From contig NZ_JAPNTZ010000012.1 of assembly GCF_026626335.1 (NCBI RefSeq), forward strand, positions 62,001 through 126,000: DNA of 64,000 nt, given 5' to 3'. Numbering within the stretch: the stretch's first letter is position 1; each line of letters opens with the position of its first letter. The notes under the pieces are model-generated. The model did not search any database. It was not told the origin of the DNA and worked only from the letters and a program-made list of their open reading frames with translations. The position numbers were made by a program, and so were the translations under genes. Origin of the DNA: Paractinoplanes pyxinae (lineage in GTDB: Bacteria; Actinomycetota; Actinomycetes; Mycobacteriales; Micromonosporaceae). This document shows positions 8,769-17,166 of this stretch, piece by piece.

Positions 8769-9217
8769 GCCTGGCCGCCACGCCGCGCCACGAGGCCTGG
8801 ATGCGGCGGGCTCTCGAAGTCGCCGCCGCGGCCGGTGAGGACGTGCCGGTGGGCGCGGTGCTGCTCGACGCCGAGGGCCGGGAAATGGCCGCGGCGGGCA
8901 ATCAGCGCGAGGCCACCGGCGATCCCACCGCGCACGCCGAGATCCTGGTGCTGCGGCGGGCGGCCGAGCGGGCCGGCGCCTGGCGGCTGGACGGCAGCAC
9001 GCTGGTGGTGACGCTCGAGCCGTGCACGATGTGCGCGGGCGCGCTGGTGCTGGCCCGGGTGTCGACGCTGGTGTTCGGGGCCTGGGAGCCCAAGACCGGC
9101 GCCGTCGGGTCGCTCTGGGACGTCGTCCGCGACCGCCGGCTCAACCATCGGCCGGAGGTCTATTCCGGTGTGCTGGCCGACGAGTGTGCGGCGTTGCTGC
9201 GCGATTTCTTCCGCTGA
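8765..9217 (+). CDS. tadA: tRNA-specific adenosine deaminase
   Basis: TadA deaminates the wobble adenosine (A34) of tRNA-Arg(ACG) to inosine. The 150-residue protein has the cytidine-deaminase-fold zinc site: HAE (His57, catalytic Glu59) and PCTMC (Cys87, Cys90). The GTG start at 8765 overlaps the stop of the associated-protein gene by 4 nt. It ends just before a strong bidirectional hairpin shared with the convergent deoD. Confidence 0.95.
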   Translation: MSLAATPRHEAWMRRALEVAAAAGEDVPVGAVLLDAEGREMAAAGNQREATGDPTAHAEILVLRRAAERAGAWRLDGSTLVVTLEPCTMCAGALVLARVSTLVFGAWEPKTGAVGSLWDVVRDRRLNHRPEVYSGVLADECAALLRDFFR

Positions 9218-9218
9218 C

Positions 9219-9268
9219 CGCGGCGTCACGCTTGTTTCCCCGTACGCCGGGGTTTGCGTGACGCCGCG
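9219..9268. terminator. Bidirectional terminator between tadA and deoD
   Basis: A perfect 13-bp inverted repeat (CGCGGCGTCACGC at 9219-9231 and its complement at 9256-9268) encloses a second hairpin, CCCCG-TACGC-CGGGG. It sits exactly between the two convergent stop codons (9217 and 9277). Confidence 0.85.
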
Positions 9269-9276
9269 TTCGGTGC

Positions 9277-9984
9277 TCAGGCGATCGCCGTCTCCAGGCC
9301 GATTTTGACCATGTCGCCGAAGCCCTGCTCGCGCTGCGCCGAGTCCATCTTGGCGCCCGTCTTGATGTGGTCGCTGACCGTCAGGATGGTCAGCGCCTTG
9401 GCTCCGTAGCGGGCGGCGATCGTGTAGATCGCGGCCGACTCCATCTCGACCGCCAGCACGCCGTAGTCGGCCAGGGCGTCGTACAGGTCGGGCCGGTCGG
9501 TGTAGAAGGCGTCGGCGGCCAGGATCGGACCCACCCGCAGCGCCGTGCCCTGCCGCTCGGCCACCTCGGCCGCGGTGCGCAGCAGGCTGAAGTCGGCCAC
9601 CGGCGCATAGTCGATCAGGCCGTCGAAGCGGGACCGGTTCATGTTGGAGTCGGTCGCCGAGCCGATCGCCGCGATCACGTCGCCCAGCTGCAGATCGGGC
9701 GCCAGCGCGCCGCACGAGCCGATCCGGATGACCGACTTCACGCCGTACTCGTTGATCAACTCGTGGGTGTAGATCGAGGCCGACGGCATGCCCATGCCGG
9801 AGCCCTGCACCGACACCGGGACGCCCTGATAGGTGCCGGTGAAGCCGAGCATGCCCCGGACCTGGGTGTAGCACTTGGCGTCCTGCAGGAACGTTTCGGC
9901 GATCCACTTCGCCCGCATCGGGTCGCCCGGGAGCAGGACCCGCTCGGCGATGTCGCCCGGCTGCCCGCCGATGTGCACGCTCAT
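9277..9984 (-). CDS. deoD: Purine-nucleoside phosphorylase, DeoD type
   Basis: A hexameric-type (family 1) phosphorylase that splits purine nucleosides with phosphate in purine salvage. The 235-residue length fits DeoD. Motifs: LLPGDPMRAK (phosphate site), GSGMGMPSA, RIGSCGAL and AVEMESAAIYTIAA (purine/ribose site). The open frame continues further upstream, but ATG 9984 follows GAGGAG and begins the family consensus SVHIGG. It is a single gene sharing a terminator with tadA. Confidence 0.94.
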   Translation of the reverse strand: MSVHIGGQPGDIAERVLLPGDPMRAKWIAETFLQDAKCYTQVRGMLGFTGTYQGVPVSVQGSGMGMPSASIYTHELINEYGVKSVIRIGSCGALAPDLQLGDVIAAIGSATDSNMNRSRFDGLIDYAPVADFSLLRTAAEVAERQGTALRVGPILAADAFYTDRPDLYDALADYGVLAVEMESAAIYTIAARYGAKALTILTVSDHIKTGAKMDSAQREQGFGDMVKIGLETAIA

Positions 9985-10118
9985 CGTCCTGTGTCTCCTC
10001 GCTGATTCGTACCGGTCATGCTCCCGATCCTGCCAGGTCGGCCCAGGTCGGCCGGGCCGAGCGGGGCAATGGGGAACCCGGCGGCGAGCGCTGATCGGCA
10101 TCCGGTAACGTACTTCCC

Positions 10119-10208
10119 GGTGGTGTGTCCGAGCGGCCTAAGGAGCACGCCTCGAAAGCGTGTGAGGGTGCAAGCCCTCCAAGGGTTCAAATCCCTTCAC
10201 CACCGCCA
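10119..10208 (+). tRNA. tRNA-Ser (anticodon CGA), CCA encoded
   Basis: The cloverleaf has acceptor GGTGGTG paired with CACCACC, anticodon stem CACGC/GCGTG around loop CTCGAAA (anticodon CGA at 10153-10155), a long class II variable arm and T-arm AAGGG-TTCAAAT-CCCTT. Discriminator G is at 10205, and CCA (10206-10208) is in the DNA. It reads UCG codons. Confidence 0.95.
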
Positions 10209-10212
10209 CCCG

Positions 10213-10250
10213 CCCGGCGGCTCCGCGATCACGGAGCCGCCGGGTTTTTT
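10213..10250 (+). terminator. Rho-independent terminator of tRNA-Ser(CGA)
   Basis: A perfect 13-bp stem, CCCGGCGGCTCCG, with a 6-nt loop is followed by six T residues. It starts 5 bp after the tRNA's CCA. A true T tract is rare in this genome, which makes this the clearest intrinsic terminator in the window. Confidence 0.95.
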
Positions 10251-10541
10251 CGTGGCTCCCCGTAACCGTCGGCTGCGCGCGCCGGCCCGTCCCTCCGGGC
10301 TCCTCTTCGGCGTCCAGATATCGGGAACGTAACGCCGCCGTTTCGGCCTCTGATGATCACGATCACTACCTGGTTCGATGACGGACGGTAGCGATAAGGG
10401 GACGGCCCAAAGACCCTCGCTGTAGCGCAAGTCACGCAGCCGAAAACCACCGGATCAGACAATGCGCTTTTAACCACCTGGTGAGAAACTTTCACAAGAT
10501 AGCCCTGCGCCGATGGCTGTTAACTGTCCTAGATTTGACTC

Positions 10542-10751
10542 GTGAGAGTTGACAGTCACTGGTGGAATGGTGACGTCCGGCTTGCGCGCCGTGACGTCTA
10601 CGTCCGCACCGACGGTGAGGCCTGGGAAGTCGAAGCTCAGATGGGCGGACCCGAGGGCAAGTCGAAGGTGCAGCAGTGTCCAGGGCGGGCCTCGGCCATG
10701 ATCCTGGCGGACGCGTGGCGTGGACCACGCTGGCAGTGGCGCAAGCTTTAA
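10542..10751 (+). CDS. Small conserved-looking hypothetical protein
   Basis: A 69-residue protein starts at GTG 10542. TAGATT 7-8 nt upstream makes a leaderless transcript likely. It is Trp- and Arg-rich (HWWNGDVRLARRDVYVRTDG, ending RGPRWQWRKL), with codon bias like a real gene. No domain is recognised. The next feature downstream is a strong hairpin that could end its transcript. Confidence 0.7.
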   Translation: MRVDSHWWNGDVRLARRDVYVRTDGEAWEVEAQMGGPEGKSKVQQCPGRASAMILADAWRGPRWQWRKL

Positions 10752-10811
10752 TCCGCGCCAGGAGCCCAGGCTGCGCCGCCAGCTCGACCTCATCGGCCAG
10801 CCGACTTTTCG

Positions 10812-10847
10812 ATGGGGGTCAGATCCTTAAGTGGATCTGACCCCCAT
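10812..10847 (+). terminator. Perfect hairpin downstream of the small gene
   Basis: A perfect 15-bp inverted repeat, ATGGGGGTCAGATCC / GGATCTGACCCCCAT, with a 6-nt loop. It probably terminates the 69-residue gene or insulates the STAS gene. It has no T tract. The sequence recalls GGGGTCAGA-type palindromes found as dispersed repeats in other bacteria, but only one copy is visible here. Confidence 0.6.
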
Positions 10848-10940
10848 TGCGTTCCCCTTCCGGCGGACCGTTTGTCCGGTGACAATTGTTGACCGGGATC
10901 TAGCCTGAGCTGCCATCAACAGCGCCAGGAAGCGATTCCC

Positions 10941-11282
10941 ATGCAGGCTTCAGTCACCGATCACCGAAGCGACATCGCCGTTCTCCATCTGCGGGGCGAA
11001 CTCGACGCGGATACCGCCGCACAGCTCCATAGGACCCTGGCCGATCTGCTGGACCGCCCGGTTCCGCGCATCGTCGTCGACCTGTCCGACCTCAAGTTCT
11101 GCGACTCGGTCGGGCTGAGCGCCTTCATCACTTGCAAGCAGGTCATCACTGCGCGTGGTGGCTGGCTCAGCTTCGCCGGCGCCAACCCTTTTCTCAGCCA
11201 GCTGATGGAGACCGTCGGCCTGAGTCGCTACTTCGCCATCTTCCCCGAGGTCGACGACGCCATCGCGGCCGCTCAACTCTGA
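10941..11282 (+). CDS. STAS-domain anti-sigma-factor antagonist
   Basis: A 113-residue single STAS domain of the SpoIIAA/RsbV type. Such proteins bind an anti-sigma-factor kinase and release a sigma factor; phosphorylation of a conserved Ser/Thr blocks this. The expected site is Ser56 in CDSVGLSAF. No partner kinase/anti-sigma gene is adjacent, so it is an orphan here and its partner cannot be named. It ends in a GC-rich hairpin. Confidence 0.88.
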   Translation: MQASVTDHRSDIAVLHLRGELDADTAAQLHRTLADLLDRPVPRIVVDLSDLKFCDSVGLSAFITCKQVITARGGWLSFAGANPFLSQLMETVGLSRYFAIFPEVDDAIAAAQL

Positions 11283-11296
11283 CCCTGAGTAACAAG

Positions 11297-11324
11297 AAAG
11301 CCGGGCCCGTCGGGCCCGGCTTTT
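11297..11324 (+). terminator. Terminator of the STAS gene
   Basis: AAAGCCGGGCCC and its complement flank a 3-nt loop and end in TTTT. It lies 15 bp after the STAS stop. It can also serve the tRNA-Ser(GGA) gene reading from the other side. Confidence 0.85.
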
Positions 11325-11359
11325 CGTGGTTCTGGTGCTTGCTTTTCATCGCTTCGCTG

Positions 11360-11447
11360 TGGCGGAGGATACGAGATTCGAACTCGTGAGGGTGTGAACC
11401 CAACACGCTTTCCAAGCGTGCGCCCTAGGCCTCTAGGCGAATCCTCC
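11360..11447 (-). tRNA. tRNA-Ser (anticodon GGA), CCA encoded
   Basis: On the minus strand: acceptor GGAGGAT/ATCCTCC, anticodon stem CACGC/GCGTG with loop TTGGAAA (anticodon GGA), a long class II variable arm, T-arm ACGAG-TTCGAAT-CTCGT, discriminator G at 11363, then CCA (11362-11360) in the DNA. It reads UCC and UCU codons. Confidence 0.94.
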
Positions 11448-11529
11448 GTCAGCCAGGATACAGACGCACGCGTGCCGGTAGACGCAGGGTCCCCGCCCGC
11501 GTCGCCGGAGGGCCGGGTAGGCTTGGGGT

Positions 11530-11624
11530 CAGCCTCTCGTGCGGCGTGCATCTCGTGAACCTCCCCAGGGCCGGAAGGCAGCAAGGATAAGCGGGCTCTG
11601 ACGGGTGCACGGGAGGCCCTTTTT
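11530..11624 (+). ncRNA. ffs: Signal recognition particle RNA (small bacterial type)
   Basis: The conserved SRP RNA core is present: GAACCTCCCCAGGGCCGGAAGGCAG... carries the domain IV loops that bind Ffh (GGAAG tetraloop region and AGCA internal loop). The ends GCCTCTCGTGC and GCACGGGAGGC pair, and a T run follows at 11620-11624. A TAGGCT hexamer at 11518-11523 fits a start near 11530. Like most actinobacteria it lies immediately upstream of dnaX. Confidence 0.93.
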
Positions 11625-11709
11625 ATGCCACGACCACCCCAGCGGTACCGGGGTTGGTTCTTGTCGTACCCCCGACGGACAATGGCGCGGTCGTCGAGGA
11701 GGGGCACCA

Positions 11710-14700
11710 GTGGCACTCGCGCTATACCGCAAGTACCGTCCGCGCACGTTCGCAGAGGTCATCGGCCAGGAGCACGTCACCGAGCCGTTGTCGCAGGCGC
11801 TGCGCAGCGGGCGGCTGCACCACGCCTATCTCTTCTCGGGCCCGCGCGGCTGCGGCAAGACGTCCAGCGCCCGCATCCTGGCCCGCTCGCTCAACTGTGA
11901 GCAGGGGCCGACGCCCGAGCCGTGCGGGGTCTGCGCCTCATGCCGCTCGCTGGCCAACGACGGCGCCGGCTCGATCGACGTCATCGAGATCGACGCGGCC
12001 AGCCACGGTGGTGTCGACGACGCGCGCGAGCTGCGGGAAAAAGCGTTCTTCGCCCCCGCCAGCAGCCGCTACAAGATCTACGTGATCGACGAGGCCCACA
12101 TGGTCTCGTCGGCCGGCTTCAATGCGCTGCTCAAGCTGGTCGAAGAGCCGCCCGAGTACGTGAAGTTCATCTTCGCCACCACCGAACCGGAAAAGGTGCT
12201 CGGCACGATCCGGTCGCGCACCCACCACTACCCGTTCCGGCTGATCCCGCCCGCGGTGCTGCGCCCCTATCTGCAGCAGCTCACCGAGGCCGAGGGCGTC
12301 CAGGTCGAGCCCTCGGTGTTCCCGCTCGTGGTGCGGGCCGGCGGGGGCAGCGCGCGTGACACGCTGTCCGTTCTCGACCAGCTGATCGCCGGCGCCGGGC
12401 CCGAGGGGGTCAGCTACAACCGGGCGATCGCGCTGCTCGGTGTCACCGACGTCACCCTGCTCGACGAGATGTGCGACGCGATCGCGGCCGGCGACGGCGC
12501 GGCCGCCTATTCGACGATCGACCGGGTGGCCGAGGCCGGCCACGACCCCCGCCGGTTCGCGTCCGACCTGCTCGAGCGCTTCCGCGACCTGATCGTGCTG
12601 CAGCAGGTGCCCGACGCGGTGTCCAAGGGCCTGATCGACGGCCCGGCCGACCAGCTCGAGGCGATGGGCGCCCAGGCCGCGCGGCTCGGCCCGGCGACGC
12701 TCTCCCGCTGCGCCGACATCGTGCACAACGGCCTGGTCGACATGCGCGGCACGACGGCCCCGCGCCTGCTGCTTGAGCTGATTACCGCGCGCATGCTGCT
12801 GCCCGGCGCCGAGGATTCAACCGGCGCCCTGCTCCAACGTCTCGAACGCATGGAACGCCGCCTCACCCTGGGCGGCGGCGAGCTCCCCCCGCTGCCAGCC
12901 GGCGAGGCGCCCGCCGCCGCACCTGCCGCACCGGCACGGCCGGACATCGCCGCGCTCGTGCGGCCGGATGTTCCTGCGCCCGCTTCCGGTTCCGCTTCCG
13001 GCGGGGGTTCCGGGTTGTCCGCGGCTCGGGCGGCGGCTGCCGCTGCCGCCCGCCGGGCCGGAAGCGGGGGTGGTCGCCCGTCCGGCGGGCAGTCGAACAC
13101 TCCGCCCGCCGCTGCCTCGGCTGCTCCCGTCTCGGCCGCGCCTGCCTCGACGGCTCCTGGCTCGAGCGCTTCAGTTTCAGCTGAACCCTTGTCGGCCTCT
13201 CCTGTGCCGGCGGCGCCGGTTTCAGCCGCGCCCGTTTCGGCTGCGCCCGTTTCGGCTGCGCCCGTTTCGGCTGCGCCCGTTTCGGCCGCTCCTGCTTCGA
13301 TGGCCCCCGGCTCGGGCGCTCCTGTTTCAGCTGTGCCCGTTTCGGCTGTGCCGGCTCCAGCCGCTCCTGTTTCGGCGGCGCCAGCCTCTGCTGCGCCCGT
13401 TTCGGCGGCGCCTGCGGGTGCTGGCTCGGTGTCGGCACCGCCAGCGGCTGGCTCTGCTCAAGCTAGTGCCGGCCCGTCCAGCGCCGCTCATGCTGCAGCC
13501 GGCTCGGCTGGCGGCGTTCCGTCCGCTTCTGCCTCGGCGGGCACGAGCCCGGAGCCGGACTGGAACGACGTCGCTGCAGGGTCCGCCGGTGGTGCGGCGG
13601 TCGACGGTCGTGGTGTGGGCGCCCCCGAGCCCGACTACGACGAGCCGCCGTGGGACGACGAGCCCGACGATGCTTACTCCGAGGGCGTCCAGCCCTCCTC
13701 GGCGACGGCGCTCGCTCCACAATCAGAGCCGGACCATGGCGCCTCGAACGGCGAGCGCATGCCCGCAAACCCGGTCTCGCTGTCCGGCACGCCCGCGCGA
13801 GGCGTCGAAACTTCGAGCACTTCGCCTACGACTCAGGATTCGGCCGGGCTGCCTGAGCCGGACGCTCCTGTTCGGCAGCAAGAGCCGTCGGCGCGGCGGT
13901 CCGAGCCGGTGGGGGTGTTGCCGGATGCGCCGGAGGAGCCGGGGGCTGCGGCGGTCGAGGCGGCTGCGGCCGGGCCGGGGCAGTTGACGGCGCACGCTGT
14001 TCGGCAGGTTTGGCCTGAGGTGCTGGCCGAAGTCAGGAAGCAGCCGCGCGGTGTGGTGCTGCGGGCCATGGCGGCCGACGCGACCGTGCGTGAGCTGGAA
14101 GGCGAGACCCTCATCCTGACCGTGCCGTCTCCGCGGCATGCGCAGGGGATCACGCAGGGTGCGGCGCTGATCGTCAACGCGCTCTACGAGGTGCTTGGCG
14201 GGCAGTGGGAGATTCGCTGCGAGGTCGCGGGGGCCGCGGGTGGTTCGGGGCCGGGTCGCGGCGGGCCGGCGAACGGGGGGCGTGGGCAGGGGCGCAACCA
14301 ACCTGCGCCGAGTCAGCGGCCGGATGCGGCTGCCCAGCGTCCGGCGGCGGCCCGTGCGGCTGCCCCTTCGAACGTGGCCCCGGCCGGTGCTGCTCCCTCC
14401 GGGGCAGCGCAGCCGGCGGTCCAGCCTGCCGCGGCCGGTCGCGCCCCGCACACTCAGCGACGGCAGCCGGAGGCCCCCGCCTCCGGCGGAGACGACGACT
14501 GGCCGGCGCCGGCCCAGCCCGGCAGTCTCGCCACCGCCCCGGCCACCCCGGTCGAGGACGACGACGAGGACTGGCCCGAAGTCCGCGCGATCCCCGTCAG
14601 CGCTCCGGCGCGCTCGGAAGACCCGGAGGCCGCGGCCGCCGGTGATGATGCCCGCTCGGTTTCGTTGGGCGCTCCTGCGCACGCCGGCTCCGAAGCCGCC

Positions 14701-15534
14701 CGCCCGGTTGCGTCGGGCGCTCCTTCGCATGCCGGCTCCGAAGACGCCGTGGTATCCGGTGCTGTTCCTGATATCTCAGGTGCTGTCGACAGTTCGGGCA
14801 TCGGCACACGCCCGGAAATGATCGGCTCCGAGAGCCACGACTCTGACAGTGATGGGGCCGGCGGAAACGTCGCCAGTGGTGAGACGGCGCGTGCCGGCGG
14901 CCCGGGTGCTTTCGCTGGTGACTCGGCGGGAAACAGGGACGTCGGCGGCAACCGAACCGGTGGGGTCGCCGAGCCCGGTAGTGACGGACCCGGACAGAGC
15001 GACCGGTTCGGCGGTGGCTCAGCAGGCGGGGTCGCGGCCGGTGGTGCGGAAAGCCCTAGTTCGGCCGGCAGCGCGGCTGTCGCTGCGGCCAGGGCCGCAG
15101 CGGCTCGGGCGGGAGCCAGGGCGGCCGGTGCTGCACCGGCCTCGAGCCCGCCGGCGAGCGCGGGCGGTTCCGCCGGCGCCGGACCGGCCAGTGCGGGCGG
15201 TGGGCAGGCCGGTGCCGGGCGTGCCGCCGCGGCTGGGGGTGGTCTCGCCGCTGCTCGGGCTGCCGCGGCTGGAGCGCGTGGCCCCGCGGGTCCCCGACCA
15301 GCGGCGAAGCCGGCCAACGACGCCTGGTCCGACGGGTCGCCGACCGAGGAAGCGCCCTATGACCCCGAGTTCGACGGGCCTCCGTCGGGCGGGGCGAAGT
15401 TTGAGGGCTTCGACCCCGGTGACGAACCGCTCGACGAAGTGATCGACGAGAAGACCGCACGCGAGAGCGGCGAGCAGATGGCCATGCGTCTGCTGCAAGA
15501 GGCCTTCGGCGCCGAGAAGATCGGCGAGAGCTGA
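11710..15534 (+). CDS. dnaX: DNA polymerase III subunits gamma and tau (unusually long)
   Basis: The clamp-loader ATPase of the replicative polymerase. GTG 11710 follows GAGGAGGGG. Residues 1-365 are the conserved core: YRKYRPRTF, Walker A GPRGCGKTSS (44-53), a four-Cys zinc module (Cys63, 72, 75, 78), the DEAH box (126-129) and SRTHHYPF. A low-complexity Ala/Ser/Pro/Gly linker (about 366-755) follows, then a conserved domain (about 756-842, LRAMAADATVRELEGETL), a second low-complexity linker (about 843-1235) and a conserved C-terminal tail ending AFGAEKIGES. At 1274 residues it is far longer than the 580-850 I would expect in actinobacteria; the extra length is all linker. Whether gamma is made by frameshifting cannot be seen. 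Confidence 0.93.
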   Translation: MALALYRKYRPRTFAEVIGQEHVTEPLSQALRSGRLHHAYLFSGPRGCGKTSSARILARSLNCEQGPTPEPCGVCASCRSLANDGAGSIDVIEIDAASHGGVDDARELREKAFFAPASSRYKIYVIDEAHMVSSAGFNALLKLVEEPPEYVKFIFATTEPEKVLGTIRSRTHHYPFRLIPPAVLRPYLQQLTEAEGVQVEPSVFPLVVRAGGGSARDTLSVLDQLIAGAGPEGVSYNRAIALLGVTDVTLLDEMCDAIAAGDGAAAYSTIDRVAEAGHDPRRFASDLLERFRDLIVLQQVPDAVSKGLIDGPADQLEAMGAQAARLGPATLSRCADIVHNGLVDMRGTTAPRLLLELITARMLLPGAEDSTGALLQRLERMERRLTLGGGELPPLPAGEAPAAAPAAPARPDIAALVRPDVPAPASGSASGGGSGLSAARAAAAAAARRAGSGGGRPSGGQSNTPPAAASAAPVSAAPASTAPGSSASVSAEPLSASPVPAAPVSAAPVSAAPVSAAPVSAAPVSAAPASMAPGSGAPVSAVPVSAVPAPAAPVSAAPASAAPVSAAPAGAGSVSAPPAAGSAQASAGPSSAAHAAAGSAGGVPSASASAGTSPEPDWNDVAAGSAGGAAVDGRGVGAPEPDYDEPPWDDEPDDAYSEGVQPSSATALAPQSEPDHGASNGERMPANPVSLSGTPARGVETSSTSPTTQDSAGLPEPDAPVRQQEPSARRSEPVGVLPDAPEEPGAAAVEAAAAGPGQLTAHAVRQVWPEVLAEVRKQPRGVVLRAMAADATVRELEGETLILTVPSPRHAQGITQGAALIVNALYEVLGGQWEIRCEVAGAAGGSGPGRGGPANGGRGQGRNQPAPSQRPDAAAQRPAAARAAAPSNVAPAGAAPSGAAQPAVQPAAAGRAPHTQRRQPEAPASGGDDDWPAPAQPGSLATAPATPVEDDDEDWPEVRAIPVSAPARSEDPEAAAAGDDARSVSLGAPAHAGSEAARPVASGAPSHAGSEDAVVSGAVPDISGAVDSSGIGTRPEMIGSESHDSDSDGAGGNVASGETARAGGPGAFAGDSAGNRDVGGNRTGGVAEPGSDGPGQSDRFGGGSAGGVAAGGAESPSSAGSAAVAAARAAAARAGARAAGAAPASSPPASAGGSAGAGPASAGGGQAGAGRAAAAGGGLAAARAAAAGARGPAGPRPAAKPANDAWSDGSPTEEAPYDPEFDGPPSGGAKFEGFDPGDEPLDEVIDEKTARESGEQMAMRLLQEAFGAEKIGES
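13216..13290 (+). repeat. 15-bp tandem repeat in dnaX linker (PVSAA units)
   Basis: Five head-to-tail copies of a 15-bp unit encoding PVSAA. Three copies, at 13231-13275, are identical (CCCGTTTCGGCTGCG); the flanking copies at 13216 and 13276 differ by a few bases. Degenerate relatives continue on both sides. Identical copies suggest recent slippage expansion. Confidence 0.9.
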
Positions 15535-15836
15535 GAGGCGGCGCGGGGAGCGGCGATGGGTCGGCCGGACTGGCTGCGGCCCGGCGGGTTGGGCGCCTCT
15601 GGCCGCGTACGGCGGGAAGGGTTTGACCCTGGCGCAGCACTGGCGCGGGCGTTGGCCGCCTCGCTCTACCCGCGCCTGGCCGGCCTAGGGGCTGGAGGGC
15701 GGGTGTGTCGGGAGTGGCGCTTGGTGTCGTGCGGGCCAGGGGCGGCTACGCTGGGCGGCGATTACGTGCGGGACGTTGTGGGGATTGACGGGCTTGCACG
15801 TTTGCGGACTTTGAGCGGAACTTGAGGAGCGGTGCC
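15535..15836. other. Intergenic region between dnaX and ybaB
   Basis: About 300 bp, G-rich on the plus strand, with no convincing gene. The only open frame (15556-15825) has no ribosome site and reads as GC-rich noise. It presumably carries the ybaB-recR promoter. Confidence 0.5.
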
Positions 15837-16160
15837 ATGCGCCCGGGCGGACAGCCGAACATGCAGCAGATCATGAAGCAGGCGCAGAAGATGCAGCAGC
15901 AGGTCGCGCAGGCGCAGGCTGAGCTGGCGGCGGCCGAGCTGACCGGCACCGCGGGCGGCGGGCTGGTCACCGTCACGGTGACGGGGCTCGGGGAGTACAA
16001 GTCGGTGAAGATCGACCCCAAGGCGGTCGACCCCGACGACGTCGAGACGCTGGAAGACCTCGTTCTCGCCGCCATCCACAACGCCGCCGAGGCGCAGCGT
16101 GAGCTCACCGAGGAAAAGATGGGGCCGGCCACCGGTGGCCTGAGCCTGCCGGGGTTCTGA
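15837..16160 (+). CDS. ybaB: YbaB/EbfC nucleoid-associated protein
   Basis: A 107-residue DNA-binding protein, normally encoded between dnaX and recR. The N-terminal Gln/Lys-rich helix (MQQIMKQAQKMQQQVAQAQ) and the GGLVTVTVTGLGEYKSVKIDP core are typical. ATG 15837 is chosen because GAGGAG lies 8 nt upstream; an in-frame TTG at 15822 precedes that site. It is 4 bp from recR, so the two are co-transcribed. Confidence 0.93.
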   Translation: MRPGGQPNMQQIMKQAQKMQQQVAQAQAELAAAELTGTAGGGLVTVTVTGLGEYKSVKIDPKAVDPDDVETLEDLVLAAIHNAAEAQRELTEEKMGPATGGLSLPGF

Positions 16161-16164
16161 TCGC

Positions 16165-16758
16165 GTGTACGAAGGCGCCATCCAGGACCTGATCGACGAG
16201 CTGGGGCGGCTGCCGGGCGTCGGCCCGAAAAGCGCCCAGCGGATCGCCTTCCACGTCCTGTCCGCGGACCCGGCCGACGTCAACCGGCTGTCCACCGCCC
16301 TGCGCAAGGTCAAAGAGCTGGTGCGCTTCTGCACCACCTGCTTCAACGTGGCCGAGTCGGAGCAGTGCCGGGTCTGCCGCGACACCCGCCGCACCAACGA
16401 GGTGCTCTGCGTCGTCGAGGAACCCAAGGACGTCGTGGCGATCGAGCGGACCGGCGAGTTCCGGGGCCGCTACCACGTGCTGGGCGGGGCCATCAATCCG
16501 CTCGAGGGCATCGGGCCGGACAACTTGAAGATCCGTGAGCTGCTGATGCGGCTCGGCACCGGCGAGGTCAAGGAGTTGATCCTCGCCACAGACCCCAATA
16601 CCGAGGGTGAGGCCACCGCCACCTACCTGGCGTTGATGGTCAAGCCGATGGGGATCGCCGTCACACGTCTGGCAAGTGGTTTGCCGGTTGGTGGTGACTT
16701 GGAGTATGCGGACGAGATTACGCTCGGTCGCGCTTTCGAGGGTCGGCGCGCGGTCTAG
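16165..16758 (+). CDS. recR: Recombination mediator RecR
   Basis: RecR acts with RecO/RecF to load RecA onto gapped DNA. The 197-residue protein has the N-terminal helix-hairpin-helix (LPGVGPKSAQRIAFH, 16-30), a C4 zinc finger (Cys56, 59, 68, 71) and a Toprim domain (VVEEPKDVVAIE ... ILATDPNTEGEATA). The start is GTG 16165, 4 bp after ybaB. In many actinobacteria lysC-asd follow recR; here about 14.7 kb of other genes intervene. Confidence 0.96.
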   Translation: MYEGAIQDLIDELGRLPGVGPKSAQRIAFHVLSADPADVNRLSTALRKVKELVRFCTTCFNVAESEQCRVCRDTRRTNEVLCVVEEPKDVVAIERTGEFRGRYHVLGGAINPLEGIGPDNLKIRELLMRLGTGEVKELILATDPNTEGEATATYLALMVKPMGIAVTRLASGLPVGGDLEYADEITLGRAFEGRRAV

Positions 16759-17166
16759 CGGTACATAACGTGATCGTATGATCACAATGAGATAGCGTTT
16801 TGGTCCGGAATCGCTGCTCGCAGACCTTCTACCCGGTAGTTTCCGATTGGTCGGCAGCTCAGGTCACGGTCACATCACGGCGGGGACACGGAACTGGTCG
16901 TGTGCGCTCGGTGAACTTGACCTGAAGCACCGCAGTAGGTGAGTGTTCCTCCGATGGCGGCACACCCGCCGTCGAGTGCCTTCGTGGCGTGGGTCTGATC
17001 TGACCGTCGCGTTACGAGGGTCGGCACTCGAGGCATGCGATAACCGATCGGTTGCCGTTCGCTGCGTGGGCCATCGCCCTCCGGTCTCGCGGGTTCTTCG
17101 CCGAACTCTGCGCCGGTGGCCGTGGACTCATGCACGTCCGGCCGCCGGGAGAGGACCGGCGCTTAG
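16759..17166. other. Intergenic regulatory region upstream of the opp operon
   Basis: This 408-bp region has no gene. It holds an operator-like palindrome at 16770-16785 and a long-range inverted repeat, TCGAGTGCC (16972-16980) with GGCACTCGA (17023-17031), that would close a 42-nt loop in the opp 5' leader. Its length suggests regulated expression of the transporter. No known riboswitch was recognised. Confidence 0.55.
16770..16785. promoter_or_regulatory. Operator-like palindrome upstream of opp
   Basis: GTGATC-GTAT-GATCAC, a perfect 6-bp inverted repeat with a 4-nt spacer, 12 bp after the recR stop. It could bind a dimeric repressor such as a GntR-type protein. This is inference; no regulator gene is adjacent. 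Confidence 0.4.

Noticed and set aside
10119..11447. The two tRNA-Ser genes as integration sites for a mobile element
   Set aside because: No integrase, no direct repeat of a tRNA 3' end and only housekeeping genes nearby.
13100..13450. dnaX linker repeats considered as a CRISPR or insertion element
   Set aside because: The 15-bp units are contiguous and in frame (PVSAA); no spacers or terminal repeats.
15556..15825. Plus-strand open frame of 89 codons between dnaX and ybaB
   Set aside because: No ribosome site, biased Gly/Arg composition and no resemblance to anything; treated as noncoding.
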